Below, piece by piece: positions 26,126-34,051 of a DNA stretch of 64,000 bases. Made by a program: the position numbers and the translations under genes. This DNA is from Paracoccus sp. S-4012. GTDB taxonomy: Bacteria; Pseudomonadota; Alphaproteobacteria; Rhodobacterales; Rhodobacteraceae. The stretch covers positions 1 through 64,000 of the forward strand of contig NZ_WKKA01000004.1 of NCBI RefSeq assembly GCF_009674885.1. Reading direction: 5' to 3'. How positions within the stretch are numbered: position 1 is the stretch's first letter; every line of letters starts with the position of its first letter. The notes below the pieces were generated by a model. The model was not told where the DNA came from. It was given only the letters and a program-made list of their open reading frames with translations, and searched no databases.

Positions 26126-26549
26126 TGTCAAACGACATCAGGAACTGGACTGGCAGCGACAGCGGGAACTGGACCCCCTTTCGATTTCACGCGGTTTCAG
26201 GGTTCTCGGGCGCCGCTCCGGCCTTCTGCAGAAGGCCGGAGCGGCGCTTTTCGCGCAGTCGGAGTATCCCAGCCGGATCGCCTCGCGGCCGAGTCCGACC
26301 GCCAGGTGGGTCTTGCCGACGCCCGGCGGCCCGAGCACCAGCAGCGCATCGCCGTTGGCGATCCAGCGGCAGGCGGCGAGGTCGCGGACCTGGCCCGGGT
26401 CGAGCGAGGGCTGGGCGGAGAAGTCGAAGCCCTCCAGCGTGCGCACGAAGGGGAACTTGGCGATGCCGGTCGCCATGCGCATGCGCCGCTCCTCGCGGTG
26501 GCCGATCTCGGCCGCGAGTAGCCAGGCGAGGGTCTCGCGCAAGCTCATC
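26126..26549 (-). mobile_element. Remnant of an IS21-family element with partial istB
   Basis: The minus strand from 26549 encodes part of IstB (GIAKFPFVRTLEGFDFSAQP, then LLVLGPPGVGKTHLAVGLG with Walker A GPPGVGKT) up to about 26257. The other half of istB and all of istA are missing. The left end TGTCAAACGACATCAGGAAC at 26126 and the repeated GGAACTGGAC pieces at 26140-26173 look like the multiple terminal repeats of IS21 elements. The remnant interrupts the DUF3768 gene. Confidence 0.75.
26210..26251 (+). terminator. Perfect 38-base palindrome followed by TTTT
   Basis: From 26210 to 26247 the sequence is a perfect inverted repeat, each arm 19 bases (GCGCCGCTCCGGCCTTCTG and its complement), with the centre in CTGCAG. 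TTTT follows directly. Folded as RNA it gives a 17-bp stem with a 4-base loop and a short U-tract, a strong factor-independent terminator shape for plus-strand transcripts. It lies inside the IS21 remnant, next to the break in istB. Confidence 0.7.
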
Positions 26550-26875
26550 TCCCGTCGGGCGGCGTGGCCGTGACTTCGAAGACCGACGCATATCTGGCCG
26601 CCGCCTTCGACAGCGCCTTCACCGAGGACAACAACCCGTGGGGCACCCACGATTTCGGCACCGTCACCGTGCAGGGCGAACGGCTTTACTGGAAGATCGA
26701 CTACTACGACGCCGACCGGGAATACGGCTCCGACGATCCCGTCGACCCGGCCCGGACGCACCGCGTCCTGACCATCCTGTTCCCCTCCGAATACTGACCG
26801 GGACAGCCGCCTCGCCCCCGCGAGGGGCCGGGCACCCCAACCATAAAAAAACCGTCGCACACAAGGAATACGCCC

Positions 26876-28755
26876 ATGTCCAATGTCACCGCCCTGCCCC
26901 GTGAGGCTCGCACCGTTGGTGCCCCCGCCGTCGAGGGCATCCCGCTTGTCGACCTCTACCTGTCCGACATGAACCCGCGTCAGGAGGCCGACCTCGCGGG
27001 CATCGCCCTTCTGGCCGACAGCATCGCCATGATCGGCCTGATCCAGCCCGTCGCGGAGTTCCGCGATCCCGAAGGCAAAGTCGGCATCGTGGCGGGTGGC
27101 CGCCGCTGGCGCGCGATCAAACTGGCGATCGAGCGCGACCCAGAGCTGATCGCACAGCGCCCGTAACTGGCCTGCGTGCCTGTCCGGCTGGCCCCCGACG
27201 AAGCAACCGCCCGCACATGGGCGGCGGTCGAGAACACCGCCCGCGAGGACCTGCACCCCGCCGACGAAATCCGCGCTTAGGCCGGATGCGCGAGGGCGGC
27301 GCCGATGTGCCGACCATCGCCCGGACCTTCGGCATCACCGAGGCGCATGTCTACCGCCGCCTCGCGTTCGCGGCCTGCCCTGCCCCGTGCTGGACGCCCT
27401 GAAAGCCGGGGAGATCACCCTTGGCACCGCCAAGGCGTTCACCATCGTCGACGACGAGGCCCTTGCCTCACCGTGCTGGACCAGATCAGGGGCCGCGAGA
27501 TCGGCGAACACCGCGTGAAGCAGATGTTGCAGCCCGAGGCGATAAACGCCGCGACCGACCGTCGCGCCCGCTTCGTGGGCATCGACGCCTACCGCGCCGC
27601 AGGCGGCAAGGCGACCGCCGACCTCTTTGCCGATGCGACCCTGCTGCATGACGGGGACTTGCTGGACCGGCTATTCCGCGAGAAGCTGACCACGGACGCC
27701 ACTGCTGCTGCCGAGGCCGAGGGTTGGGCCTGGGCCGAGACTCTGGATGCGGCGTGGACCGGCTACGAGGGACCGCACGCTTCGGCCGGGTCTATCCGGT
27801 GGACGGCGAACTGACCGAGGAACAGGTGGAACGCTACGACGAACTGGCGGAACTGGCCGAGGCCGAGGTTCTGGACGCGGACGGGCAGGCGGAACTGGAC
27901 GCCTTGCAGGCGATCCTTGATGGTGGATTCACCGCCGAGCAGAAGGCCCATGCCGGGATCATCGCCCATGTGAACAACGAGGGGCACCTGATGCTGCGCT
28001 ACGGGATGGTCCGGCCCGAGGACATGGCCGCCGCCGTCGAAGCCGGGATCATGCAGGAGAGCCGGCACGCCAACGGCAGCACCGGCAGCGCCGCTGCGGC
28101 CGACAAGCCCGGTGCGCTTGCCGAAGACATGCGGGCGATCCGCCTTCATGCCGTCCAAGCCGCATTGCTGGCGAAGCCGGAGCTTGTGCTGGACCTGCTG
28201 GCCTTCGGCCTGTCCGGCGAAGCCGGGATCGACCGCGTGTTCGGCATCCGTCCCCAGACGGGCCAGAACACCCCGAGCGTCACCGATGGACTGGACGCGG
28301 GCCCGCGCCTGTCAGACCCGGCGCAGAGCGGCGGCGGATGGCTGGACGACGACGAGCTGCTGGCCGCGTTCCGCGCATTCACCGACAAGGGCAAGAAGCA
28401 CCGCAAGGCCACCATTACGGCAGGGCTCGCGCGCACCCTGCCCTATCCCGGCACCCGCGACGGCTTCTTTGCCGCCATCGAGGACATGGCCGGGGCCGAT
28501 CTGCGCAAGGTCTGGACGCCCACCGCCGAGAACTTCTTTTCCCGCGTCAGCGCTGGCTATCTCGATGCGCTGATGCTGGACCTCACCGGCACCGACCCGC
28601 AGGGGTCCGGCTTCAAGGCGTTCAAGGCGCAGAAGAAGGCCGCCAAGGCCCTGTCGATGGAAAAGCTGTTCAGCGAGGCCGACTATCAGGCCGCGTGGCG
28701 CATCGACGCCGAGAAGAAGGCCCGGATCGACGCATGGGAGCCTGACTGCTTCTGA
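26876..28755 (+). pseudogene. ParB-family partition protein, heavily decayed
   Basis: Several frames placed end to end give a typical plasmid ParB/RepB-like protein of about 625 codons. Parts seen are IPLVDLYLSDMNPRQEADLA and GIVAGGRRWRAIKLA (ParB nuclease domain), VPTIARTFGITEAHVYRRLA (helix-turn-helix) and the C-terminal 330 residues from about 27775 to 28755. Damage consists of a nonsense codon (TAA 27164-27166) and single-base losses near 27276, 27370, 27465 and 27772. The long C-terminal frame is still open but has no known start. The gene belongs to a plasmid-like block with DUF3768 and a zinc-finger gene. Confidence 0.85.
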
Positions 28756-28827
28756 CCTCGGCACCAGGGGCGGCGCTGCCGTGTCGCCCCCGGCTTCCCA
28801 TGAGCGGCACGATCGGAGGGCGGGACC

Positions 28828-29107
28828 ATGACCGACTTCACCGCGTACGAGCATCCCGTTCTCGCCGTCGCCTGCCCAACCTGTCGCGCCAAGGCGGGCG
28901 CGTGGTGCCGTCGCCCGAGCGGGCACGCCGCCAGCGATCTTCACAAGGCTCGCCGGATCGAAGCCGACCGGTTGTTTCATAGAGCAGCATGGCGAGCTTG
29001 CCGCGATGATCCGCACCGCGCCCGGCTGGCTGATCGACCGCGTGGTCGCGGTCGTGATTGAGGCGCGCAGCCGTGCAGACGTCCAGTCGTGGGGATGCCC
29101 TAACTGA
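28828..29107 (+). pseudogene. Small zinc-finger protein of the plasmid block, frameshifted
   Basis: The start follows a CGGAGGGCGGGACC ribosome site. The first 50 residues contain CPTCRAKAGAWCRRPSGHAA, a Cys-x2-Cys...Cys...His zinc motif found in small plasmid proteins. Near 28979 one base is missing; in the shifted frame the sequence continues as EQHGELAAMIRTAPGWLID and ends at TGA 29105-29107. It lies just after the ParB remnant and was probably its cotranscribed neighbour. Confidence 0.65.
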
Positions 29108-29416
29108 GCCCGGACCGTCTGGATTGCCCAGGTGTGGACGCCCGAACATAATCCCCGGCCGCATCCAATATTTCAGGTCACAGTCAAACTCGAGACCGCC
29201 GCACTTCGCGGCGCAACGCCGCCCGACACCCCCTTCCTTCAGCGACGAATGACAACTGGCCCCGTCTCGTGCGGGGTCTCTTTTTGCTCCAGGCTTGGTA
29301 GTCCCGCCCGCCCACGGGCCGTGCCCGCGGCCGAGCAGGACGTTGCGCTTCGCGCTGAGCCGCTGCGCGGCGCTCGTGCCCATACCCATACGATCGATAT
29401 GCTGTCGTCGCGGCCG
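29108..29416. other. Gene-free stretch between convergent gene groups, with a terminator
   Basis: Plus-strand pseudogenes end at 29107 and a minus-strand gene ends at 29417. The only structure I see is the hairpin at 29258-29285. The rest shows no coding signal. Confidence 0.5.
29258..29285 (+). terminator. Factor-independent terminator after the plasmid-like block
   Basis: GGCCCCGTCTCGTGCGGGGTC forms a CCCCG/CGGGG stem with a 7-base loop and is followed by TCTTTTT. The T-run on the plus strand shows that it ends transcripts coming from the ParB/zinc-finger genes. Confidence 0.75.
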
Positions 29417-30415
29417 TCAGGTGAGAAGATGCTCAACCGCGAGCGCGGCGAAGCGGCCCGGAGCGCAGTCGAGGGCACGAGCGAGCCGCACTAGGTCCTC
29501 GATCCGAGGCTCGGTTGACGCGCCCGCGACGATTGAATCCGTCCAGTCAGGCGGCGTACCTGCCGTCTCTGCGAGCCCCGCCGGGGTGAGCCCGCGGGCC
29601 GCGAGGAGGCGCTTGAGCCGGTCCGGGAAAGGGCCGCTTCCCTCGAAGAGGATGCGCTCGGCAATTGCGGCGGGCGGCTCCACGCCGGTGCTGCGGCTCG
29701 GGATGAAGCCGCGCCGGCGCGACAGGAAATCGCGCGCCTCGGCGTTGCTAAGCCCGTTGATCTCCGCCGCCTTGCCATCGTCGCTTCGGCCCCGGCCGCC
29801 TGACTCCCGAGGCGCCGTCCGCAGGCCCTCCTTGCTGATTGTCGTGCGGACGGTCTCCTCGCCGAGTCCTGAGAGGACCGCGATCTGAGCGATGGTGAGC
29901 CAATTGCCCTGGTCGAGATCCCAGCGCGCCTCGAACATGTCGATCACGCGACGGAGCCGGCCAACCTCGCGCTTCATTTCCGGAGGGTCGCTGGGGAAAG
30001 GTGAGAGAGGACCCAAGGAGCGGCGCGCCGGCGTCGGAAGGCCATTTACGTCCGATCGGGGCAGATGATCGGTGATCGGGGCGATCTCGTCCCAGATATT
30101 TTTGAGGCCCTCCTCGTCGGGCCACTCCCCCTCCTGGAAGGCATAGTCGCGCGCGACACGCAGGACGCGCGTCAGGGGATGCTGCTCGATTGGCATATCC
30201 TGCCAGAGATGGTCGTCCGGCCAATCCGTGTAGGTGCCGGGCAGCCAATCTTCCTCGGAGATGTCGACTCCGAGGAACTCGTCCCGCATGGGCTTTGGAA
30301 AGTGATAGAGGGCGCCGAGGATGCCGGCCGTCGCCATGATTACATGGCGGATGTCGGCCTCGAGTTCTTCAGGAGAGATATAGTCGGGGTGCTGCTTCAT
30401 GGTGGCCTCGCTCAT
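29417..30415 (-). CDS. Hypothetical protein with a C-terminal XRE-like helix-turn-helix
   Basis: The 332-residue protein starts MSEATMKQHPDYISPEELEA. The N-terminal half is acidic and unknown. Around residues 170-200 comes a possible helix-turn-helix (WLTIAQIAVLSGLGEETVRT). The last 70 residues (LKRLLAARGLTPAGLAETAG, IEDLVRLARALDCAPGRFAA) look like a Cro/CI-type fold. Its ATG overlaps the stop of the upstream gene in ATGA, so it is made in step with that protein. It may regulate the three-gene operon, but this is a guess from the fold. Confidence 0.65.
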   Translation of the reverse strand: MSEATMKQHPDYISPEELEADIRHVIMATAGILGALYHFPKPMRDEFLGVDISEEDWLPGTYTDWPDDHLWQDMPIEQHPLTRVLRVARDYAFQEGEWPDEEGLKNIWDEIAPITDHLPRSDVNGLPTPARRSLGPLSPFPSDPPEMKREVGRLRRVIDMFEARWDLDQGNWLTIAQIAVLSGLGEETVRTTISKEGLRTAPRESGGRGRSDDGKAAEINGLSNAEARDFLSRRRGFIPSRSTGVEPPAAIAERILFEGSGPFPDRLKRLLAARGLTPAGLAETAGTPPDWTDSIVAGASTEPRIEDLVRLARALDCAPGRFAALAVEHLLT

Positions 30416-31242
30416 GCCCGGCCGAGTTGCGCCACCTGCGCGCCGAGGCGCTCGGCGGCAGCGAGGAGCGGGGCCGCGCGCGTCTGGCGCGATGCGAGAT
30501 GGGCCGGCTTGCGGCCGAGGAACACCGCCACGCGCTCGGCATTGGCGCCGCTCGGATGCGGCAGCCCCGAGAGTATCCGCGCCGGATCGATCTCGCCCTG
30601 GCCGACGAGATGGGCCAGCGCTTTCCCGGCCTGTGGGCCGAGGGGCAGCCAGAGCGCGTCCGGCAGGAGCCGCACCTCCTCGGCGAGATGAGTCTCGATC
30701 ATGGCGCGCAGCACCGGTGTCCCGAGCATGTCGGGCGTGCCGTTGTAATTCCGCCCGCCCATGAAGACCGGATATCGCAGCGCCGAGGTGAGATGGACCC
30801 GAGACGCACCCGGAGCAAAGAGTTCCGCGGCGCTGCCGAGCCCGAGATGGGTGGCGACCCCGATCCGGTCGAGCATCGCGACGAGGTTCGCGCGCATCGC
30901 CCCCGAGAAGCTGGCGGTAAGCTTGGCGCGGGCGAGCTGTGCTTCCAAGCCAAGACGGCGCGCCTCATGGGCAGCGCGCAACGCATTCGCGGCCTGGGTG
31001 AGGCCTGGAGTGATGCCGAGGATCGCGAGCTTCGCGCCGCGCTCGATATGGTCGAAAGGCGCGTAGACCACGTCGATCTCGCCCTCGCGGCGAATGCGGA
31101 GCCGATCGCTCCGGCGCGGGTCCGCGAGAGCGGCGGCATCGACGACGGGCAGAAAGCGACGGGCAATGGCAAGGTGCTGCTGCATGGGCAGGACAAGGCT
31201 CCGAGGGCTGCGGGACAGGGTCAGTGAAGGAGTGCGGGTCAC
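30412..31242 (-). CDS. Uracil-DNA glycosylase superfamily-like protein
   Basis: The 276-residue product has features of the UDG fold: LAILGITPGLTQAANAL (about residues 72-88) resembles the water-activating motif, with Gly-x-Pro-Gly; FSGAMRANLVAMLDRIG and ALRYPVFMGGRNYNG lie in the middle; GLPHPSGANAER near residue 228 resembles the His-Pro-Ser loop that closes on DNA. These enzymes remove uracil or related bases. The exact family is uncertain. GTG 31242 lies 9 bases after the upstream gene; ATG 31185 is an alternative start. The gene is the middle of a tight three-gene operon. Confidence 0.6.
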   Translation of the reverse strand: MTRTPSLTLSRSPRSLVLPMQQHLAIARRFLPVVDAAALADPRRSDRLRIRREGEIDVVYAPFDHIERGAKLAILGITPGLTQAANALRAAHEARRLGLEAQLARAKLTASFSGAMRANLVAMLDRIGVATHLGLGSAAELFAPGASRVHLTSALRYPVFMGGRNYNGTPDMLGTPVLRAMIETHLAEEVRLLPDALWLPLGPQAGKALAHLVGQGEIDPARILSGLPHPSGANAERVAVFLGRKPAHLASRQTRAAPLLAAAERLGAQVAQLGRA

Positions 31243-31251
31243 AGCGTAGGC

Positions 31252-31542
31252 TCAGCAGAGCCGATTGCGGCGGCTGCCGCGACCGGACCGGCGCCTGCTG
31301 CGAATGACGGTGATGATCACGCCGTCATCGCCCTCGACTACGCGGACGTGACGGTAGCGACGCAGGTCGGCCGCGATGCGGCGGTCGCCATCCGCGGCGA
31401 GCGCAATGGCGTCGTCGTCGAGCGAGAGGCAGGTGGCGCCGCGCCGGAAGGACGGGGTGCCGCAATCGATGATGGTCTCGATCACTGCAACCGGCAGGCT
31501 GCGCTGCCGGCGGCGGTCTTCGGCGTGTCGGGTGAGTTGCAT
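31252..31542 (-). CDS. Small DUF4258-like hypothetical protein
   Basis: The 96-residue protein starts MQLTRHAEDRRRQRSLPVAV, followed by IETIIDCGTPSFRRGATCLS and a strand-rich, basic end. The pattern HAxxRxxQR followed by a short helix and beta strands resembles DUF4258-type proteins, some of which are toxins or nucleases of toxin-antitoxin-like pairs. It is the first gene of the operon running to 29417. The upstream 250 bases (31543-31790) contain CTACACCGTCGTAG at 31568-31581, an imperfect palindrome that could be an operator. Confidence 0.5.
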   Translation of the reverse strand: MQLTRHAEDRRRQRSLPVAVIETIIDCGTPSFRRGATCLSLDDDAIALAADGDRRIAADLRRYRHVRVVEGDDGVIITVIRSRRRSGRGSRRNRLC

Positions 31543-31790
31543 GGTTGATTCTCCTCTCTACGAATCTACTACACCGTCGTAGACATGGACCGCAAGAAGA
31601 AAATACATCTATGCTGTAGTTGTGGATATTTAACCGCTTAAGCCCGAGCGGACGGGTTGCTGCGGCGTGCGTGTATGCCCGTCAGCAGCCATCCTCGGAC
31701 CCAAAACGTTCATGCGTGCCAGGAGGGCCATTGCGCCCTCGCCATGCCGCCCGTGATGGTCTGGATGAAGCAGCCGGAGCCCCAAGGATC

Positions 31791-32422
31791 ATGTGCAACT
31801 TGTACAGCCAGACGCGCGCTCAGGAAGCCATGCGCCAGCTCTTTCAGCACCGGGGCTGGACCGACCGCACAGGAAACCTCGAACCCGGCGACATCTATCC
31901 CGATCAACTGGCCCCCATCATCCGCAATGCCGCCGATGGCGGGCTGGAACTCGTCAAGGCCCGCTGGGGGATGCCGACCCCGCCGCAGCACCTCAAGACC
32001 CAGCGCGACCCCGGTGTGACAAATATCCGCAACACGGCCTCGCGGCACTGGCGGCGATGGCTGGACCCCGCACACCGCTGCCTCGTGCCGCTGACCGCCT
32101 TCGCCGAACCGCTCGGCAAGGGCCGCGGCAATCAGTGGTTCGCACCTGACGACGACGGTCCGGCTTTCTTCGCCGGGATCGAGACGCGCGCTTGGCGCTC
32201 CGTCCGCAAGGTCAAGGACGGCGATACAATCGACGACCTGTTCGGCTTCCTGCCCACGAGCCCCAACGCCGAGGTGCGCCGATCCACCCCAAGGCCATGC
32301 CCGTGATCCTGACGCGGCCTGACGAATGGGAGGCATGGCTGATCGCACCGTGGACGGAGGCTCGCGCCTTGCAGCGACCTCTGCCGGATGGCGCGCTGCG
32401 GTTGATCGACCAGCCGAACTAA
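31791..32422 (+). pseudogene. SRAP-domain (YedK/HMCES-like) protein, frameshifted
   Basis: The start MCNLYSQTRAQEAMRQLF has the catalytic Cys2 that crosslinks to abasic sites in single-stranded DNA. The family continues with NTASRHWRRWL and RCLVPLTAFAEPLG. Near 32278 one base is lost after NAEV; the natural continuation PIHPKAMPVIL, with the active-site His, lies in another frame and ends DQPN at 32422. The product would lack the active-site His and C-terminal sheet. These proteins shield abasic sites, so loss of this copy need not matter if the chromosome carries another. Confidence 0.85.
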
Positions 32423-32498
32423 CGGATTGCGTCCGGCGGCATGTTCCTGCGGGAACAATCCCGGTTCCAACTGCAGTTTCCGCACTTGGGAGTCCGTT

Positions 32499-33092
32499 TC
32501 AGTCCGGCGCCGAGAGCTCCAGTCGTCCCGGCGTCACGTTGAACAGCTCCAGCCGCGCCGGGCCCTTGCCGAGGCGCAGCGCCGTCAGGCTCGCGGGACC
32601 CACGGGGATGATCCGTGCCGGGGCAAGCTCCAGGAAATGCTCGATCAGCGCGCGGATCACGCCGCCGTGGCATACCACGAGGAGGTGGTTCGTCCCCTCG
32701 GCCGCGCGCTCGACCGCCGCGGCCACGCGGCTGCGGAAGGCGGCCCAGGTCTCGCCGCCCTCAGGGGCGTGGGTGCCGGCACGCCATCCGGCATAGTGCT
32801 CGGGCTCGCGGGCAATGATCTGAGTGATCGGCTCGCCGGTCCAGTTGCCGACGTCGATCTCGCGCAGCGCCGGTGTGAGGGCGGCGGTGTCGGCGCCGAG
32901 GATGCGCGCGGTCTCGGCCGCGCGGGCGAGGTCGGAGGCGATGACAGCGTCGGGTGCGAGGGCCTCGATCATCGGGCGCAGCAGCCGCGCCTGTTCACGG
33001 CCGCGGTCGGAGAGCGCGATGTCGGCCTGCCCCTGCAGGCGGCGGGAGGCGTTCCATTCGGATTCGTCGTGACGGACGAGAAGGATGCGCAT
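32499..33092 (-). CDS. Histidine phosphatase (phosphoglycerate-mutase-like) family protein
   Basis: The 197-residue protein begins MRILLVRHDESEWNASRRLQ. The catalytic RHG motif is RHDE here (His8), with the second conserved parts VIASDLARAAETA, LREIDVGNWTGE and LLVVCHGGVIRAL present, so the phospho-histidine, proton donor and second His are in place. Its start overlaps the stop of the ABC fragment (TGATG), so both came in as part of one operon. The substrate is unknown. Confidence 0.85.
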   Translation of the reverse strand: MRILLVRHDESEWNASRRLQGQADIALSDRGREQARLLRPMIEALAPDAVIASDLARAAETARILGADTAALTPALREIDVGNWTGEPITQIIAREPEHYAGWRAGTHAPEGGETWAAFRSRVAAAVERAAEGTNHLLVVCHGGVIRALIEHFLELAPARIIPVGPASLTALRLGKGPARLELFNVTPGRLELSAPD

Positions 33093-33961
33093 CAGCCGAT
33101 CCTCTCGCCGGTGGGTGCGAACCAGGCCGAGGGGGCCTCGGGCAGCGCTAGATGGATCGTGTCGCCCACGCGCGCCGTGGGAATGGCCTCGGTCACGGCC
33201 GTCAGGCGTAGGCCCCCGGCGCCGAGGCCGGTGACCATCGTGCGCCCGGCGATGGTGCTGACTTCGGCCATCTCCAGCGGCAGGGTGCGCGGGCCGGAGG
33301 CGGGAGCGAGGCCCAGCGTCTCGGCCCGGAACATGGCGAGCGCGCCGTCCTGCGGCGGCTCGATTGCGATGTGCCGCCCGCCGACCGTCCAGCCGGTGCC
33401 GTTGCGGAGGACCGGCACGAGGTTCGAGGGCGGGGTGCCGACGAAGGTGGCGACGAAGGCCGTGGCGGGCCGGTCCACGAGGTCCTGCGGCGTGCCGAAC
33501 TGCTCGACGCGTCCGGCGTTCATCACCGCGACATGGGTCGCCATCGTCATCGCCTCGATCTGGTCATGCGTCACATAGACGGTCGTGGCGCCCGTTGCGC
33601 GGTGCAGCCGCATCAGTTCGGTTCGCATCTCGACCCTGAGCTTGGCGTCGAGGTTCGAGAGCGGCTCGTCGAAGAGGAGCACGCCGGGCTTCGTGACGAT
33701 GGTCCGGGCGATTGCCACGCGCTGCTGCTGGCCGCCCGAGATCTCGTTGGGGTAGCGCCCGGCGAGGGCGTCGATGCCCAGCATCCGCAGCACTTCGGCG
33801 GTGCGGCTTTCGCGCTCCGCCCGCGCCACGCCCGCGACCTTCAGCGGCCATTCGACGTTGCCGCGCACGGTCATGTGCGGCCAAAGGGCGTAGGACTGGA
33901 ACACCAGCCCCGAGTTGCGCTTCGCCGGGTCGGCCGACCAGCCGCGGTCGCCGTCCGACAC
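33092..33961 (-). pseudogene. ABC transporter ATP-binding subunit lacking its Walker A end
   Basis: The frame keeps the Q-loop (VFQSYALWPHM), signature (NEISGGQQQRVAIARTI), Walker B (VLLFDEPLSNLDAK), H-loop (VYVTHDQIEAMT) and the C-terminal TOBE region, as in CUT1/phosphonate/iron-type import ATPases. Homology starts only at about 33994 (HPTTG); the first 45 or so residues with Walker A are gone, so it cannot hydrolyse ATP normally. The break is the same place at which the truncated exonuclease gene ends, which marks a deletion joining two unrelated operons. Confidence 0.85.
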
Positions 33962-34051
33962 TGCCGCCCGCAGGCCCGTGGTGGGATGCCATCAACGCCC
34001 ATTCGCTGAGGGTCCTTTCGTGGACCGGTCCAGTCCGCGTCCTTCCGGCGC

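Larger units (their letters stand above)
25696..26797 (+). pseudogene. Zinc-ribbon and DUF3768 gene, interrupted by an IS21 remnant
   Basis: The first part (to about 26120) encodes a Pro/Ala-rich lead, a zinc ribbon YVCGYCGSEQ...CTCPRCGHF, and the start of DUF3768 (TIRKQNDSFRVGMIVGGTP). A missing base near 26098 shifts FPGTVVVTS out of frame, and the IS21 remnant follows. The rest of DUF3768 resumes at about 26564 (DNNPWGTHDFGTVTVQGERL, then WKIDYYD and RVLTILFPSEY) and stops at 26797. DUF3768 genes are common on Rhodobacteraceae plasmids next to ParB-like genes, as here. Function is unknown. Confidence 0.75.
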
